Source: Microbacterium sp. No. 7
Lineage (GTDB): Bacteria; Actinomycetota; Actinomycetes; Actinomycetales; Microbacteriaceae
DNA length: 64,000 nucleotides
Assembly (NCBI RefSeq): GCF_001314225.1
Contig: NZ_CP012697.1
Coordinates: 3,038,001-3,102,000 of the forward strand
Direction of reading: 5' to 3'
Shown: piece after piece, positions 46,178 to 55,870 of the stretch
Layout: each line of letters begins with the position of its first letter
Position numbering within the stretch: position 1 is the stretch's first letter
Made by a program: the position numbers and the translations under genes
The notes under the pieces: model-generated
Databases searched by the model: none
What the model was told of the DNA's origin: nothing
The model's input: only the letters and a program-made list of their open reading frames with translations

Positions 46178-46430
46178 GAACCCACCACAGGGGACCAGCT
46201 TCCTGCCGGTCAGCTCCGTGAGCTCAGTATTGAGGTGAGCGGATGCCAGACGGCAACCTCACCGATCCTACCAGCGGCGCCTGTGAAGCCGTCGCGAGAG
46301 CGGGCGCCAGCCGGGGCCGACCCCCGGCAGTTGCACCTCGAATCAAGTATCAGATATCGTCGGCGCCAGAGCCCGATCCAGCGCATCGGCGCGAGACCGC
46401 ACCCCGCGGGCGTGGCGGAGAACCCCCTTC

Positions 46431-47618
46431 ATGATGGCAGAGCCGCCCCGCATGCACCTGACGTACATCGCCGCCGCGTTCACGTCGGTGAGCGTCTTCG
46501 TGGCCGCCAGCCTGCCCGCTCCGCTGCTCGAGCGCTATCGCGAACGGCTCTCGCTCGAGACCAGCGACCTCGCCCTGGCCACCATCGCGTACTTCATCAC
46601 GATCATGATCACGCTGGTGTGCTTCGGCCGCGTCTCCGACTATCTCGGACGCAAGCCGGTCAGCATGCTCGGCGCCGCGGTCGCCCTGCTGAGCTGCGTC
46701 GTGATGATCAACGTCGACAGCCTCGGCGTGCTGCTCGCCGCGCGCGCCCTGCACGGCATCGCGTGCGGCATCGCGACCTCGGCCGTCGCCACGTTCGCGA
46801 TCGACTCCGCACCGCCGTACCCGCGCTGGCTCGCGGCGGCGACCGCGACGGGCGCACCGGCGCTCGGCAACTCGACCGGCGCGCTCGCCGCCGGCTTCGC
46901 CGCGGAGTTCGGCCTCGCGCCCGAGGTCGTCCCGTTCGTCGGGGCGATCGTCCTGCTGACCTGCGCGCTCGTGCTGCTCGCCCTCGCCCGGGAGTCCGTT
47001 CCCCGGAGGCCGGGGTGGCTCGGTGCGCTGAGACCGGTGGTCGCGCTGCCGCGCTCGGCGCGCGGCCTCCTGCCGGGGGCGCTCGCCGTCGGCATCGCGA
47101 CCTGGGCGCTGGGCGGCTTCTATCAGGCGTTCAGCCCGACGATCGCAGTGCACAGCCTCGGCACGAGCAGCGTGCTCGTCGCCGCCGTCGTGTTCCTCTC
47201 CCACCAGGGCGCCTACGGCATCGCGGCGCCGCTGTCGGGGCTGCTTCCGCCGCGCCGATCGCAGCGTCTCGGCATCGTGCTGTTCGCCGCGGCCGCCTGC
47301 GGAATCGTGGTCGGGCTCTTCTCCGGCAGCACGCCGCTCGTGATCGCCTGCGGCATCCTCGCGGGCCTCTCGCAGGGCGCGGCCTTCACCGGCTCCATGC
47401 GGCTGCTGCTGGACAGCACGTCGCTCGAGGAGCGCGCCGGAATGGTCGCCGCCGTCAACCTGATCGCCTACGGCGGCGCCATCGTGCCCAGCTTCGTCGC
47501 CGGCCAGCTCGCCCGCACGGCGGGCCTCGCCCCCGCCTCGATCCTCTACGCCGCCCTCGCGCTGGTCGCCGCCGTCATCGTCTTCTCGCCGCGTCCGGCG
47601 CCCCCGGGTCGCTCCTGA
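46431..47618 (+). CDS. MFS transporter
   Basis: A 395-residue permease with twelve predicted helices. The TM2-TM3 loop motif reads FGRVSDYLGRKPVSML, and the TM4/TM5 ALHGIACGIATS region suits the drug/proton antiporter group. Two ATGs are adjacent at the start (46431, 46434). It is divergent from pnp and alone. The substrate is not indicated. Confidence 0.87.
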   Translation: MMAEPPRMHLTYIAAAFTSVSVFVAASLPAPLLERYRERLSLETSDLALATIAYFITIMITLVCFGRVSDYLGRKPVSMLGAAVALLSCVVMINVDSLGVLLAARALHGIACGIATSAVATFAIDSAPPYPRWLAAATATGAPALGNSTGALAAGFAAEFGLAPEVVPFVGAIVLLTCALVLLALARESVPRRPGWLGALRPVVALPRSARGLLPGALAVGIATWALGGFYQAFSPTIAVHSLGTSSVLVAAVVFLSHQGAYGIAAPLSGLLPPRRSQRLGIVLFAAAACGIVVGLFSGSTPLVIACGILAGLSQGAAFTGSMRLLLDSTSLEERAGMVAAVNLIAYGGAIVPSFVAGQLARTAGLAPASILYAALALVAAVIVFSPRPAPPGRS

Positions 47619-47690
47619 CGACCCGCCCTGCCGACGCGTGCACGGGTGGCCGCTTTTCGCGGTCTGCTCGCGCTGTGTGAGGATGCTGCC

Positions 47691-48280
47691 ATGGCGCTGC
47701 ACCTCGATGTCGGGCTCACACGTTCCGCCGAGCGCCTGCCGATCACACGCCCCCTCCACGGTGACGTCGCCCGCAGCGCGCCTACGCGCTCTCGGCGCGG
47801 GCTCCCGAGGGCATGACGGGTCGCCGCCTCGGCGTCCTGCACCGCGCCGACGACGGCCTCGTCATCGGCGACCCGGGGCGCCGGCATCTTCTGCTGACGA
47901 CGGAGACGCTCGTCTACCGAGAACACACGACTGTCGTGGGTCAATATGCCTGGGACGAGCTGGACGTCATCCTGATCGAAGTCCCGACGAGCAGATTCCG
48001 CTTCTCCGGCGTCGTGGCGGGGCTGATCACGGCGATCGCCGTCGCACTCATCATGGAGAGCCCTGACATCGGCCCGGACGATGGGACGGTGAGCATCACG
48101 TCGGAGGGCTCGAGCGCACGGCTGCCGCTGAGCCGGCACCACGCCGGCGGGTACTGGGAGCGCGGCGTCGTGGTGACGCAACGTCTCGTCGATCGCTTGG
48201 TGACCGATCCCGCGAGCCGGGAGCTCCTCCACCGGCCCGACGACCTGCTCAGGTCACTCATCACGGCGGCCCGGAGGTGA
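47691..48280 (+). pseudogene. Small membrane protein gene split by a probable 1-bp deletion
   Basis: ATG 47691 opens MALHLDVGLTRSAERLPITR and stops at TGA 47816 after an Arg-rich, out-of-frame-looking end. The frame of ATG 47813, which overlaps that stop as ATGA, extends upstream as YALSARAPEGM and would join smoothly after VARSAP if one base were added near 47783-47787. The downstream part (155 residues from 47813) has one hydrophobic helix at about 65-82 and no known motif. Either one protein of ~196 residues broken by a deletion or sequencing error, or two coupled small genes. Confidence 0.55.
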
Positions 48281-48302
48281 TGGCGGACGGATCGGAGAGA
48301 CT

Positions 48303-48354
48303 CGCTGCACGCTTCCGCGGTCCAGCAACCACTGGACCGCGGAAGCGTGCAGCG
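48303..48354. terminator. 23-bp perfect hairpin between converging genes
   Basis: Arms 48303-48325 and 48332-48354 are perfectly complementary with a 6-nt loop (CAACCA). It sits 22 bp after the plus-strand gene and 6 bp after the minus-strand gene, the position of a bidirectional terminator. The stem is unusually long and there is no T-tract on either side. Confidence 0.75.
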
Positions 48355-48360
48355 ACGCCG

Positions 48361-48648
48361 TCAACGACTTGTCAGCTTCTCGATTCTCTTCGCGATCTTC
48401 GCCCGTTCACGATGAAGGCGCCACCAGCTCGCCGTACTCTCGACCTGAATTCTCCCCAGCTCTTCAAGGCTTGGCAGGCCGTTCGCGGAAAGCTCGCACT
48501 CGATTGCCGCGTTGTCCTTGTCTCCTCTTGCTTCAATGATGGCGTGCGCCTGTCTCACTTCCTCTGCGGAAAGCGGATGGGCTTCGATTCTCGCATCGAT
48601 CTGCTGCCGTTGCGCATTGAGCGCATCGAGCGATTTCCGGCCGAACAA
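48361..48648 (-). CDS. Small helical cytosolic protein downstream of the YPVVADP precursor
   Basis: A 95-residue protein, probably started by TTG 48648, one base after the stop of the secreted-precursor gene and 4-5 nt after GGAGG. GTG 48678, inside the upstream gene, is an alternative. It has no signal peptide, is rich in Glu, Arg, Ala and Gln, and should form amphipathic helices (SLDALNAQRQQIDARIEAH; WWRLHRERAKIAKRIEKL). No family is recognised. Tight coupling to a secreted precursor makes an immunity or chaperone role plausible, but this is inference. Confidence 0.6.
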   Translation of the reverse strand: MFGRKSLDALNAQRQQIDARIEAHPLSAEEVRQAHAIIEARGDKDNAAIECELSANGLPSLEELGRIQVESTASWWRLHRERAKIAKRIEKLTSR

Positions 48649-48649
48649 C

Positions 48650-49486
48650 CTACCTCCCAATAAGGCACCGAAAGGCACCGTATCCGAATGCGGCCAGCAC
48701 GGCTCCCGGACTTCCAGAACTCGCGATGCGCGTGATCGTCGGGCCGTTGATGCCGATACCGACGAGGCAGCGGACCACCCACGGCGCCAACCAGATCGGG
48801 TCGGCCACGACAGGATACGCCACGCCCTCAGCGGATGCGTGATCAACGATCTGGATCAGCGTGGATCCGTCCACTTCATAGTGGGTGGCGACCTCCTCAC
48901 CATCGGCATCTCGTGCCCAGGGCTGCGCAACAGCGGCGACGATCGAGCCGTCGCCGTTGACGACCACGGCTCCATCCTCGACGATCCTGAGTGTCTGCCC
49001 CGGCTCGAGCGACAACTCGTAGGAGTACGCAACGGGTGATTCCGGCCCCGCGATCGTCGTGAGCATCTGCACTCCGATGTCGCTGACGATGACCGAGCCC
49101 GAGAACTCCTCGCCGGGGTAGATCACGGTGCCGTCTTCCATCACCACGGCGTTCGCGGCATCATCCGCCATCGGAAGCCGAACCGACAGCACGTCCTGCC
49201 CGCGTGCGCTCATCGTGATGTCGTCGTCCGGCGATGTCGGCACGGCGACGGTTCCCTGACCGACCTCGACGCTTCCTACTCCGGCATCGTCGGTCGGCGT
49301 CAGCAGCAGTGACCCGTCGATCTCATCGACGGCAGCGAGTGCGTCAGCGACGCCGGCCGCAGACGGAGCCGTGTGCTCGCTCGCCCATGCGTCCGTCGGA
49401 ACCACGGCGAACGCGGCCACGCATAGCAGACCGGTGACAGCCATCGACGTTGCCCTCGGCGTTCGTGCCGTGAATGAATTCATCAT
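48650..49486 (-). CDS. Secreted precursor with a YPVVADP junction and a hydrophobic two-Cys C-terminus
   Basis: A 278-residue precursor. The signal peptide (residues ~15-38) ends near AWA-S. A Val/Asp-rich beta domain follows (about 60-180), then DGSTLIQIVDHASAEGVAYPVVADP (residues ~206-230). The last 48 residues are hydrophobic and glycine-rich with a Cys near each end (VVRCLVGI and FRCLIGR). I recall the segment up to VVADP as common in actinobacterial secreted proteins with varying tails, which suggests a carrier plus effector layout. Local GC is lower than the backbone. Function is unknown. Confidence 0.75.
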   Translation of the reverse strand: MMNSFTARTPRATSMAVTGLLCVAAFAVVPTDAWASEHTAPSAAGVADALAAVDEIDGSLLLTPTDDAGVGSVEVGQGTVAVPTSPDDDITMSARGQDVLSVRLPMADDAANAVVMEDGTVIYPGEEFSGSVIVSDIGVQMLTTIAGPESPVAYSYELSLEPGQTLRIVEDGAVVVNGDGSIVAAVAQPWARDADGEEVATHYEVDGSTLIQIVDHASAEGVAYPVVADPIWLAPWVVRCLVGIGINGPTITRIASSGSPGAVLAAFGYGAFRCLIGR

Positions 49487-49709
49487 TGCTGAGACCCCCC
49501 TCAGACCTCTGTTCTTTCAGCACGCTCTTCGTGCCGCCATTCAAGGTAGTACATAAATGCCACATACATTACACAAATGAGAAGGATCTCATAGACGATG
49601 CAGATCGGGAACACATCTGGGCGGCAAAGATCTCAATAGTGCTCTCGGACGCTCGCCGACGCACCGCCTGGCGGACCTCAGCCTCCCTCAGCGGCGATGC
49701 GGGGGCACG

Positions 49710-51680
49710 TCAGCGCGACGCCTCGGCGCGCACGTCGCCGCGGCCGCCGACGAGCACGTAGTCGTCGTGCTTGGCGACCATGCCGTCGCCCGCGGTGCGG
49801 CCGCGCAGACGGCGCCACACCCACGGGAGCACGTCGCGCACGAGCCAGGTCCCCTCGAACACGGGATCGTCGTCGGCGTGCAGGGCGGCATCCAGTCCGC
49901 CGAGGGCCTCGGCGTGGGGCACGCCCAGCGCCTCCGCCGCGCGGTACGCGAGGAAGCGGTGACCGCGCGAGCGCAGGTGCACCTTGTCGTCCGCCCACAG
50001 GTCGAGGTCGCCGATCGCGGGCTGCGCCTCGAGGTCGAGCAGGATCGCCCCCGTCTCGGACGCGATGCGGCGCAGCTCCGACGCGAACGCCGCGAAACGG
50101 CGCGCGACCGGCAGCGCGGCGCGGCGGTGCGGCAGGAACGGCGTGACGAGCAGCACGTCGGCGCCGCTGTCGCGCAGCGCCCGCACGGCCCGCTCCAGCT
50201 CGCCCGCGAGACGCTGCGGAGACACCCACGGGCCCACGAGGTCGTTCGAGCCGATCAGCACCGAGACCAGGTCGGGCCGCAGCTCGAGGGCGCGCGGAAG
50301 CTGCTCCGTCACGAGGTCGCGCACCCGCCGGCTGCGCACCGCGAGGTTCGCGTAGCGGAACGCCCCGCCGTCCGGCCGCTCGTGCGCGAGGAGCTGGGCG
50401 AGCCGGTCGGCCCAGCCGCGGTACTCCCCCGCGCGCATGCGCGACGAGTCGCACAGCCCCTCGGTGAGCGAGTCGCCGAGGGCGACGAAGCGCGACCACC
50501 GTCGCGGCGGGATCGCGGGCCGCGCGAGGATCTCGGGTCGCGTCGCACCGCGGCGCAGCAGCGCATCGTCGATGGGGCGCAGCGTGCGCGCCTCCTCGTA
50601 GTGCTCGACCAGGCGCCGGCACAGCGCATCCCAGGTGCGCTCGCGCACGCTCTCGCGGGCCGCGAGCGCGAACGCGCGGCGCTTGCCGTCGTCGCCCGCG
50701 AGATCGGAGACGCGCGCCCGCAGATCGCGCAGGTCGCCGGGCCGGTAGAGCCAGCCGTCGATGCTCGACCGCACGAGGTCCACCGGTCCCCCGGTGCCCG
50801 TGGCGACGACGGGCACACCGCTCGCGAGGGCCTCCTGGATCGTCTGCCCGAACGTCTCGCTCTCCCCCGGGTGCACGAACACGTCGAAGCTCGCGAGCGC
50901 CTCCGCGAGGTCGCCGCCGCCGAGGTGCCCCGTGAACACGGCGTTCGGCAGCGCGCGCTCCAGGAGCGGCCGGGCCGGGCCGTCGCCGACGATCACGAGC
51001 GTCGAACCGGGGATGTCGGCCAGCGCCGCGAGATCGTCGACCTGCTTCTCCGGCGCGAGGCGACCCACGTAGCCGATGATCGTGCGCCCCGGCGCGACGC
51101 GTGCCCGCCAGGCGTCGCTGCGCCGCTGAGGCGAGAAGCGCTCGGCATCCACTCCGCGCCCCCACGTGCGCAGCCGGTCGACGCCCAGGCCCTCGAGCTG
51201 GCGCACCGACGCCGACGAGGGCGCGAGCGTGAGGGTGGCGCGGCGGTGCAGCCTCCCGATGTGACGGCCGACGAGGGCGGACGCCTGCGGCATCCCGTAC
51301 TTCTCGGCGTAGGCGACGACGTCGGTCTGATAGACGGCGACGGCGGGCACGTGCAGCGCGTCGGCGGCCGCGAGCCCCTGCCAGCCCAGCACGAACGGCG
51401 ACGCGAGGTGCACGACGTCGGGGGCGAAGTCGCGCAGGATCGCCGTGAGCCGCGCGGCGCGCGCGAAGACGACCCGCACCTCCGGGTAGGAGGGCAGCGG
51501 CACCGAGCGCAGCAGCTCGGCGCGGGCGCCGTGCAGGTCGGCGGTGATCTCCCCGGCGCGCGGTGCGATCACGAGCGTCTCGTGGCCCTGCGCCGACAGC
51601 TGCCGGAGGACGTGGAGGACCGAGCCCGTCACACCGTTCATGTGCGGCAGGAACGATTCGGCGAGGAGTGCGACTCTCAC
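49710..51680 (-). CDS. Glycosyltransferase family 4 / SGNH hydrolase fusion
   Basis: A 656-residue two-domain protein. Residues 1-380 form a GT-B glycosyltransferase: N-terminal VALLAESFLPHMNGVT, donor-side IGYVGRLAPEKQ, HPGESETFGQTIQEALASG (EX7E). Residues ~395-600 form an SGNH/GDSL hydrolase: GDSL nucleophile Ser404 in VALGDSLTEGL, Asn in IGSNDL, and Asp565/His568 in DDKVHLRSRGH. GTG 51680 is the likely start; an in-frame ATG at 51746 is less family-like. It may transfer a sugar to, and trim an acyl group from, the same lipid or wall glycan (inference). Confidence 0.85.
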   Translation of the reverse strand: MRVALLAESFLPHMNGVTGSVLHVLRQLSAQGHETLVIAPRAGEITADLHGARAELLRSVPLPSYPEVRVVFARAARLTAILRDFAPDVVHLASPFVLGWQGLAAADALHVPAVAVYQTDVVAYAEKYGMPQASALVGRHIGRLHRRATLTLAPSSASVRQLEGLGVDRLRTWGRGVDAERFSPQRRSDAWRARVAPGRTIIGYVGRLAPEKQVDDLAALADIPGSTLVIVGDGPARPLLERALPNAVFTGHLGGGDLAEALASFDVFVHPGESETFGQTIQEALASGVPVVATGTGGPVDLVRSSIDGWLYRPGDLRDLRARVSDLAGDDGKRRAFALAARESVRERTWDALCRRLVEHYEEARTLRPIDDALLRRGATRPEILARPAIPPRRWSRFVALGDSLTEGLCDSSRMRAGEYRGWADRLAQLLAHERPDGGAFRYANLAVRSRRVRDLVTEQLPRALELRPDLVSVLIGSNDLVGPWVSPQRLAGELERAVRALRDSGADVLLVTPFLPHRRAALPVARRFAAFASELRRIASETGAILLDLEAQPAIGDLDLWADDKVHLRSRGHRFLAYRAAEALGVPHAEALGGLDAALHADDDPVFEGTWLVRDVLPWVWRRLRGRTAGDGMVAKHDDYVLVGGRGDVRAEASR

Positions 51681-51819
51681 GTCTCCAGGGTGCAGCCACG
51701 GCCGGGACCCGACCGCCGAAACCCTGCCCCGCGCGCGAGTGTTCACCCGATGCTCAACGTCCCGTCACCGACCATGCCCCGTTCGGTCTCCGTTCACCGG
51801 CGCCGGGGACGATGACCGC

Positions 51820-52413
51820 GTGATCGACGAACTGCTGGCCGCCGTCTCGCAGAGCCCCTGGGCGCTGCCGCTGCTGTTCGCGCTCGTGCTCGGCGACGCG
51901 CTGCTCGTCGTCATTCCGGGCGAGGCGGCGGTCACGGCGTTCGGCGCGCTCGCCGTCGCGCACGGCGAGCCGGCGCTCGCGGCGGTCATCGCCGTCGCCG
52001 CGGTCGCGGCGGCCACAGGGGACCTCGCGTGCTACCTCGTCGGGCGTCGCATCGGGCTGGAGCGCTGGCGATGGATGCGGCATCCCCGCGTGCGCGCGGC
52101 GTTCGCATGGGCGCGCGCCCGCCTGCAGCAGCGCGCCGCGCTCGTGCTGTTCACGGCGCGGTTCATCCCGTTCGCCCGGCTCGCCGTGAACCTGACGGCC
52201 GGCGCGACGCGCGTGCCGGCCCCGCGGTTCCTCGCGATCGCGAGCGTCGCCGCGCTCGGATGGGCCGCGTACCAGGCGCTCATCGGCGCGATCGTCGCGG
52301 CGGTGGTTCCCGGCGGCCCCGCCGTCGCCGTCGCCGTGTCGGTCGTCCTCGCCGTCGGCATCGGGATCGGGATCGACGCGGTGCTCGCGCGCCGCGTGCG
52401 CCGCTGGGCCTAG
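51820..52413 (+). CDS. DedA/VTT-domain membrane protein
   Basis: A 197-residue protein with the VTT layout: re-entrant helices around PGEAAVTAFGAL and the conserved ARFIPFARLAVNLTAGATRVP, flanked by transmembrane helices. DedA proteins are lipid scramblases or undecaprenyl-phosphate carriers. The start is taken as GTG 51820 because residues further upstream are antisense to the neighbour's start region. It is divergent from the glycosyltransferase fusion gene; both act on envelope lipids, possibly in one pathway (inference). Confidence 0.83.
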   Translation: MIDELLAAVSQSPWALPLLFALVLGDALLVVIPGEAAVTAFGALAVAHGEPALAAVIAVAAVAAATGDLACYLVGRRIGLERWRWMRHPRVRAAFAWARARLQQRAALVLFTARFIPFARLAVNLTAGATRVPAPRFLAIASVAALGWAAYQALIGAIVAAVVPGGPAVAVAVSVVLAVGIGIGIDAVLARRVRRWA

Positions 52414-52438
52414 CGCCGCCGAGCCTAGCGCCGCCGAG
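52409..52438. repeat. 15-bp direct duplication at the DedA stop
   Basis: CCTAGCGCCGCCGAG occurs twice in tandem, covering the stop codon of the DedA gene. In the rest of 52414-52578 I see only GC-rich sequence and the next promoter. Confidence 0.75.
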
Positions 52439-52578
52439 CGTGCGCCGCCGGGCGGCGCGGGCTCCATGCCGCGATCGGCGAAGGCCCGGGGCCGGGATGC
52501 CGAGGCCGGAGGCCGGCGGTCGAGGCGGGCCGGGGCGGCGGGAGCGGCCGTGGAGCGGAACCGGCGCAGAATGGTGGG

Positions 52579-53292
52579 GTGACCGCACCGCGCATCGCCA
52601 TGCCCGCCCGCCTCTCCGCCGCCGACGGCGCCGACGCCCGCGTGGGCCTCGCGAACGCCATCTTCCACGACGTCGCCGCGCTCGTGCGCGCCCAGGGACT
52701 CGAGGTCGTCGTCGTGCACGACCCCTCGCTCGACGGCTTCGACGGGCTCGTGCTGCCGGGCGGCGGCGACGTCGACCCCGCCCGCTACGGCGGCGACACG
52801 TCGGCGCCGTGCTACGACGTCAATCCGGCACAGGACGCGCTCGACCTCGCGATCGTCGACGAGGCGATGCGCCGCGGCATCCCCGTGCTCGGCGTGTGCC
52901 GCGGGCTGCAGGTGCTCAACGTCGCGTGCGGCGGGTCGCTCGTCGAGCACCTCCCCCACACCGACGTGCGGCACACGCCGCTCAAGGCCGACGACGACGG
53001 GCTGCGGTGGGCGTGGCATCCGGTCGATCTCGCGGCGGGCTCGCGGCTCGTCGCGCACGCGGGCGCGTCCGCCATCGAGGTGGCATCCGGCCACCATCAG
53101 GCCGTGCGCCGTGTCGGCGACGGGCTCGTCGTCACGGCGACCGCCGCCGACGGCGTGATCGAGGCCGTCGAGCATCCGACCGCGCCGGTCCTCGCGGTGC
53201 AGTGGCACCCCGAGGCGAAGGACACGCCGCCCGCGCTCGCGGCCGCGCCGTTCGCCGTCTTCGCCGCCCTCGTGCGCGAGGCGCGCGCCTAG
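52579..53292 (+). CDS. Gamma-glutamyl-gamma-aminobutyrate hydrolase family (PuuD-like) class I amidotransferase
   Basis: A 237-residue hydrolase. The nucleophile Cys is in LGVCRGLQVLNV (near residue 112), the His in QWHPEAKD completes the triad with Glu, and the family entry LPGGGDVDPARYGG is near residue 58. Homologues split gamma-glutamyl bonds of gamma-glutamyl-GABA or related amides. A CAGAAT element at 52565-52570 precedes GTG 52579 by 8 nt, so the transcript is probably leaderless. The substrate is not shown by neighbours. Confidence 0.87.
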   Translation: MTAPRIAMPARLSAADGADARVGLANAIFHDVAALVRAQGLEVVVVHDPSLDGFDGLVLPGGGDVDPARYGGDTSAPCYDVNPAQDALDLAIVDEAMRRGIPVLGVCRGLQVLNVACGGSLVEHLPHTDVRHTPLKADDDGLRWAWHPVDLAAGSRLVAHAGASAIEVASGHHQAVRRVGDGLVVTATAADGVIEAVEHPTAPVLAVQWHPEAKDTPPALAAAPFAVFAALVREARA

Positions 53293-53418
53293 CGTCCGGG
53301 CCCGCGGATGCCGCCGTCCCGAGCCGCGGCCCCCGCGCCCCGCGAGGCCCGCGCTGCTGCCCTCGGCGCCCCGCCGGACCCGCGCCTCATCCATCCCTGG
53401 CCGCGGCCCCGCGCCCCG

Positions 53419-54614
<1,196 letters not shown>

Positions 54615-54618
<4 letters not shown>

Positions 54619-55781
54619 AGGGCCACCCCCTCGACCGCGGCGCGCAGGCGCTCGGCGCTGGTCTCGGGCGGGACGTCGCCGATCCACGCGCCCATCGCGG
54701 CCTCGGACCCCGCGAGGAACTTGAGCTTGTCGGCGGCACGGCGGGGGCTGGTGAGCTGCAGGTGCAGGCGCACGGTGTCGCGGCCGACGTGCACCGGTGC
54801 CTGGTGCCACGCCGCGATGTACGGCGTGGGCGTGTCGTAGACGGCATCCACGCCGCGCAGCAGCCGCAGGTAGAGCGTCGCGAGCTCGTCGCGCTCGGGC
54901 CCCGAGAGGGCGGCGAGGTCGGGCACGTGCCGGTGCGGCATGAGGTGGACCTCGAGCGGCCAGCGCGCCGCGAACGGCACGAACGCGGTCCAGTGCTCGC
55001 CGCGCAGCACGACGCGGGGGCCGGCCTGCTCGAACTCCAGGATGCGCTGGAAGAGGTCGGGCGCCGTGCGATCGAGGGATGCCAGCAGCAGCGACGTGCG
55101 CGGAGTGACGTAGGGGTAGGCGTAGATCTGCCCGTGCGGGTGGTGCAGCGTGACGCCGATCGCCTCGCCGCGGTTCTCGAACGGGAAGACCTGCTGCACC
55201 CCGGGGAGCGCCGACAGCGCCGCCGTGCGGTCGGCCCACGCCTCGATGACGGTGCGGGCGCGGGTCACCGACTGCGTGCCGAACGAGCCCTCGTGCGCGG
55301 GCGAGAAGCACACGACCTCGCAGCGGCCCACGCTGGAGCGCGCGCGGCCGAGGCCGAGCGCCGCGAGGTCGTCGAGGCCGCGCGGAGGGTCGGATGCCGC
55401 GGGCGCGTCGCCGGTCGCCTCGGCGAGCGCGGGACCGAACGACGGCGACCTGTTCTCGAAGACCGCGACGTCGTAGCGCGACGGGATCTCCGAGGGGTTG
55501 CCGGGGGTCTGCGGCGCGAGCGGGTCGAGCTCGGCGGGCGGCAGGAACGCGCGGTTCTGCCGTGCCGCGGCGACCGAGATCCAGTCGCCCGTGAGCACGT
55601 CCTGCCGCATCGTCGCGGTCACGGGACGGGGGTCGAGGGCGCGCGCGTCGACGGCGCGCTCCGGCCCGAGCGCGGTGCCGGGGTCGTCGTAGTAGATCAG
55701 CTCGCGCCCGTCGGCCAGGCGGGTCGAGCGCCTGACGACGCCGGCGTCGAGCGAGGTTCCGGGAATCTCGGTGATGTTCAC
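54615..55781 (-). CDS. galT: Galactose-1-phosphate uridylyltransferase
   Basis: A 388-residue Leloir enzyme exchanging UMP between UDP-glucose and galactose-1-phosphate. The catalytic HPH triad is in HHPHGQIYAYP, and the family N-terminal GDWISVAAARQNR is present. The start is GTG 55781; the promoter -10 ends 6 nt upstream, so the mRNA is probably leaderless. It is coupled to galK and divergent from a LacI-type repressor. Confidence 0.95.
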
Positions 55782-55822
55782 GTTAACACGCTAGTGGATG
55801 TCGTGTGTTATCGTCAACATGC
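55777..55822. promoter_or_regulatory. galT promoter and probable LacI-type operator
   Basis: Read on the minus strand, TTGACG (55812-55817) and TAGCGT (55788-55793) are 18 bp apart, placing the start of transcription at the galT GTG. The related half-sites CGTTAACACG (55781-55790) and CGTGTGTTATCG (55802-55813) form an imperfect inverted repeat over the promoter, a natural target for the divergent LacI protein. Confidence 0.6.
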
Positions 55823-55870
55823 AGTTTCAGCCCGCACTCGCGGGAGCAGCCCTCACGACCGGAGACACAC

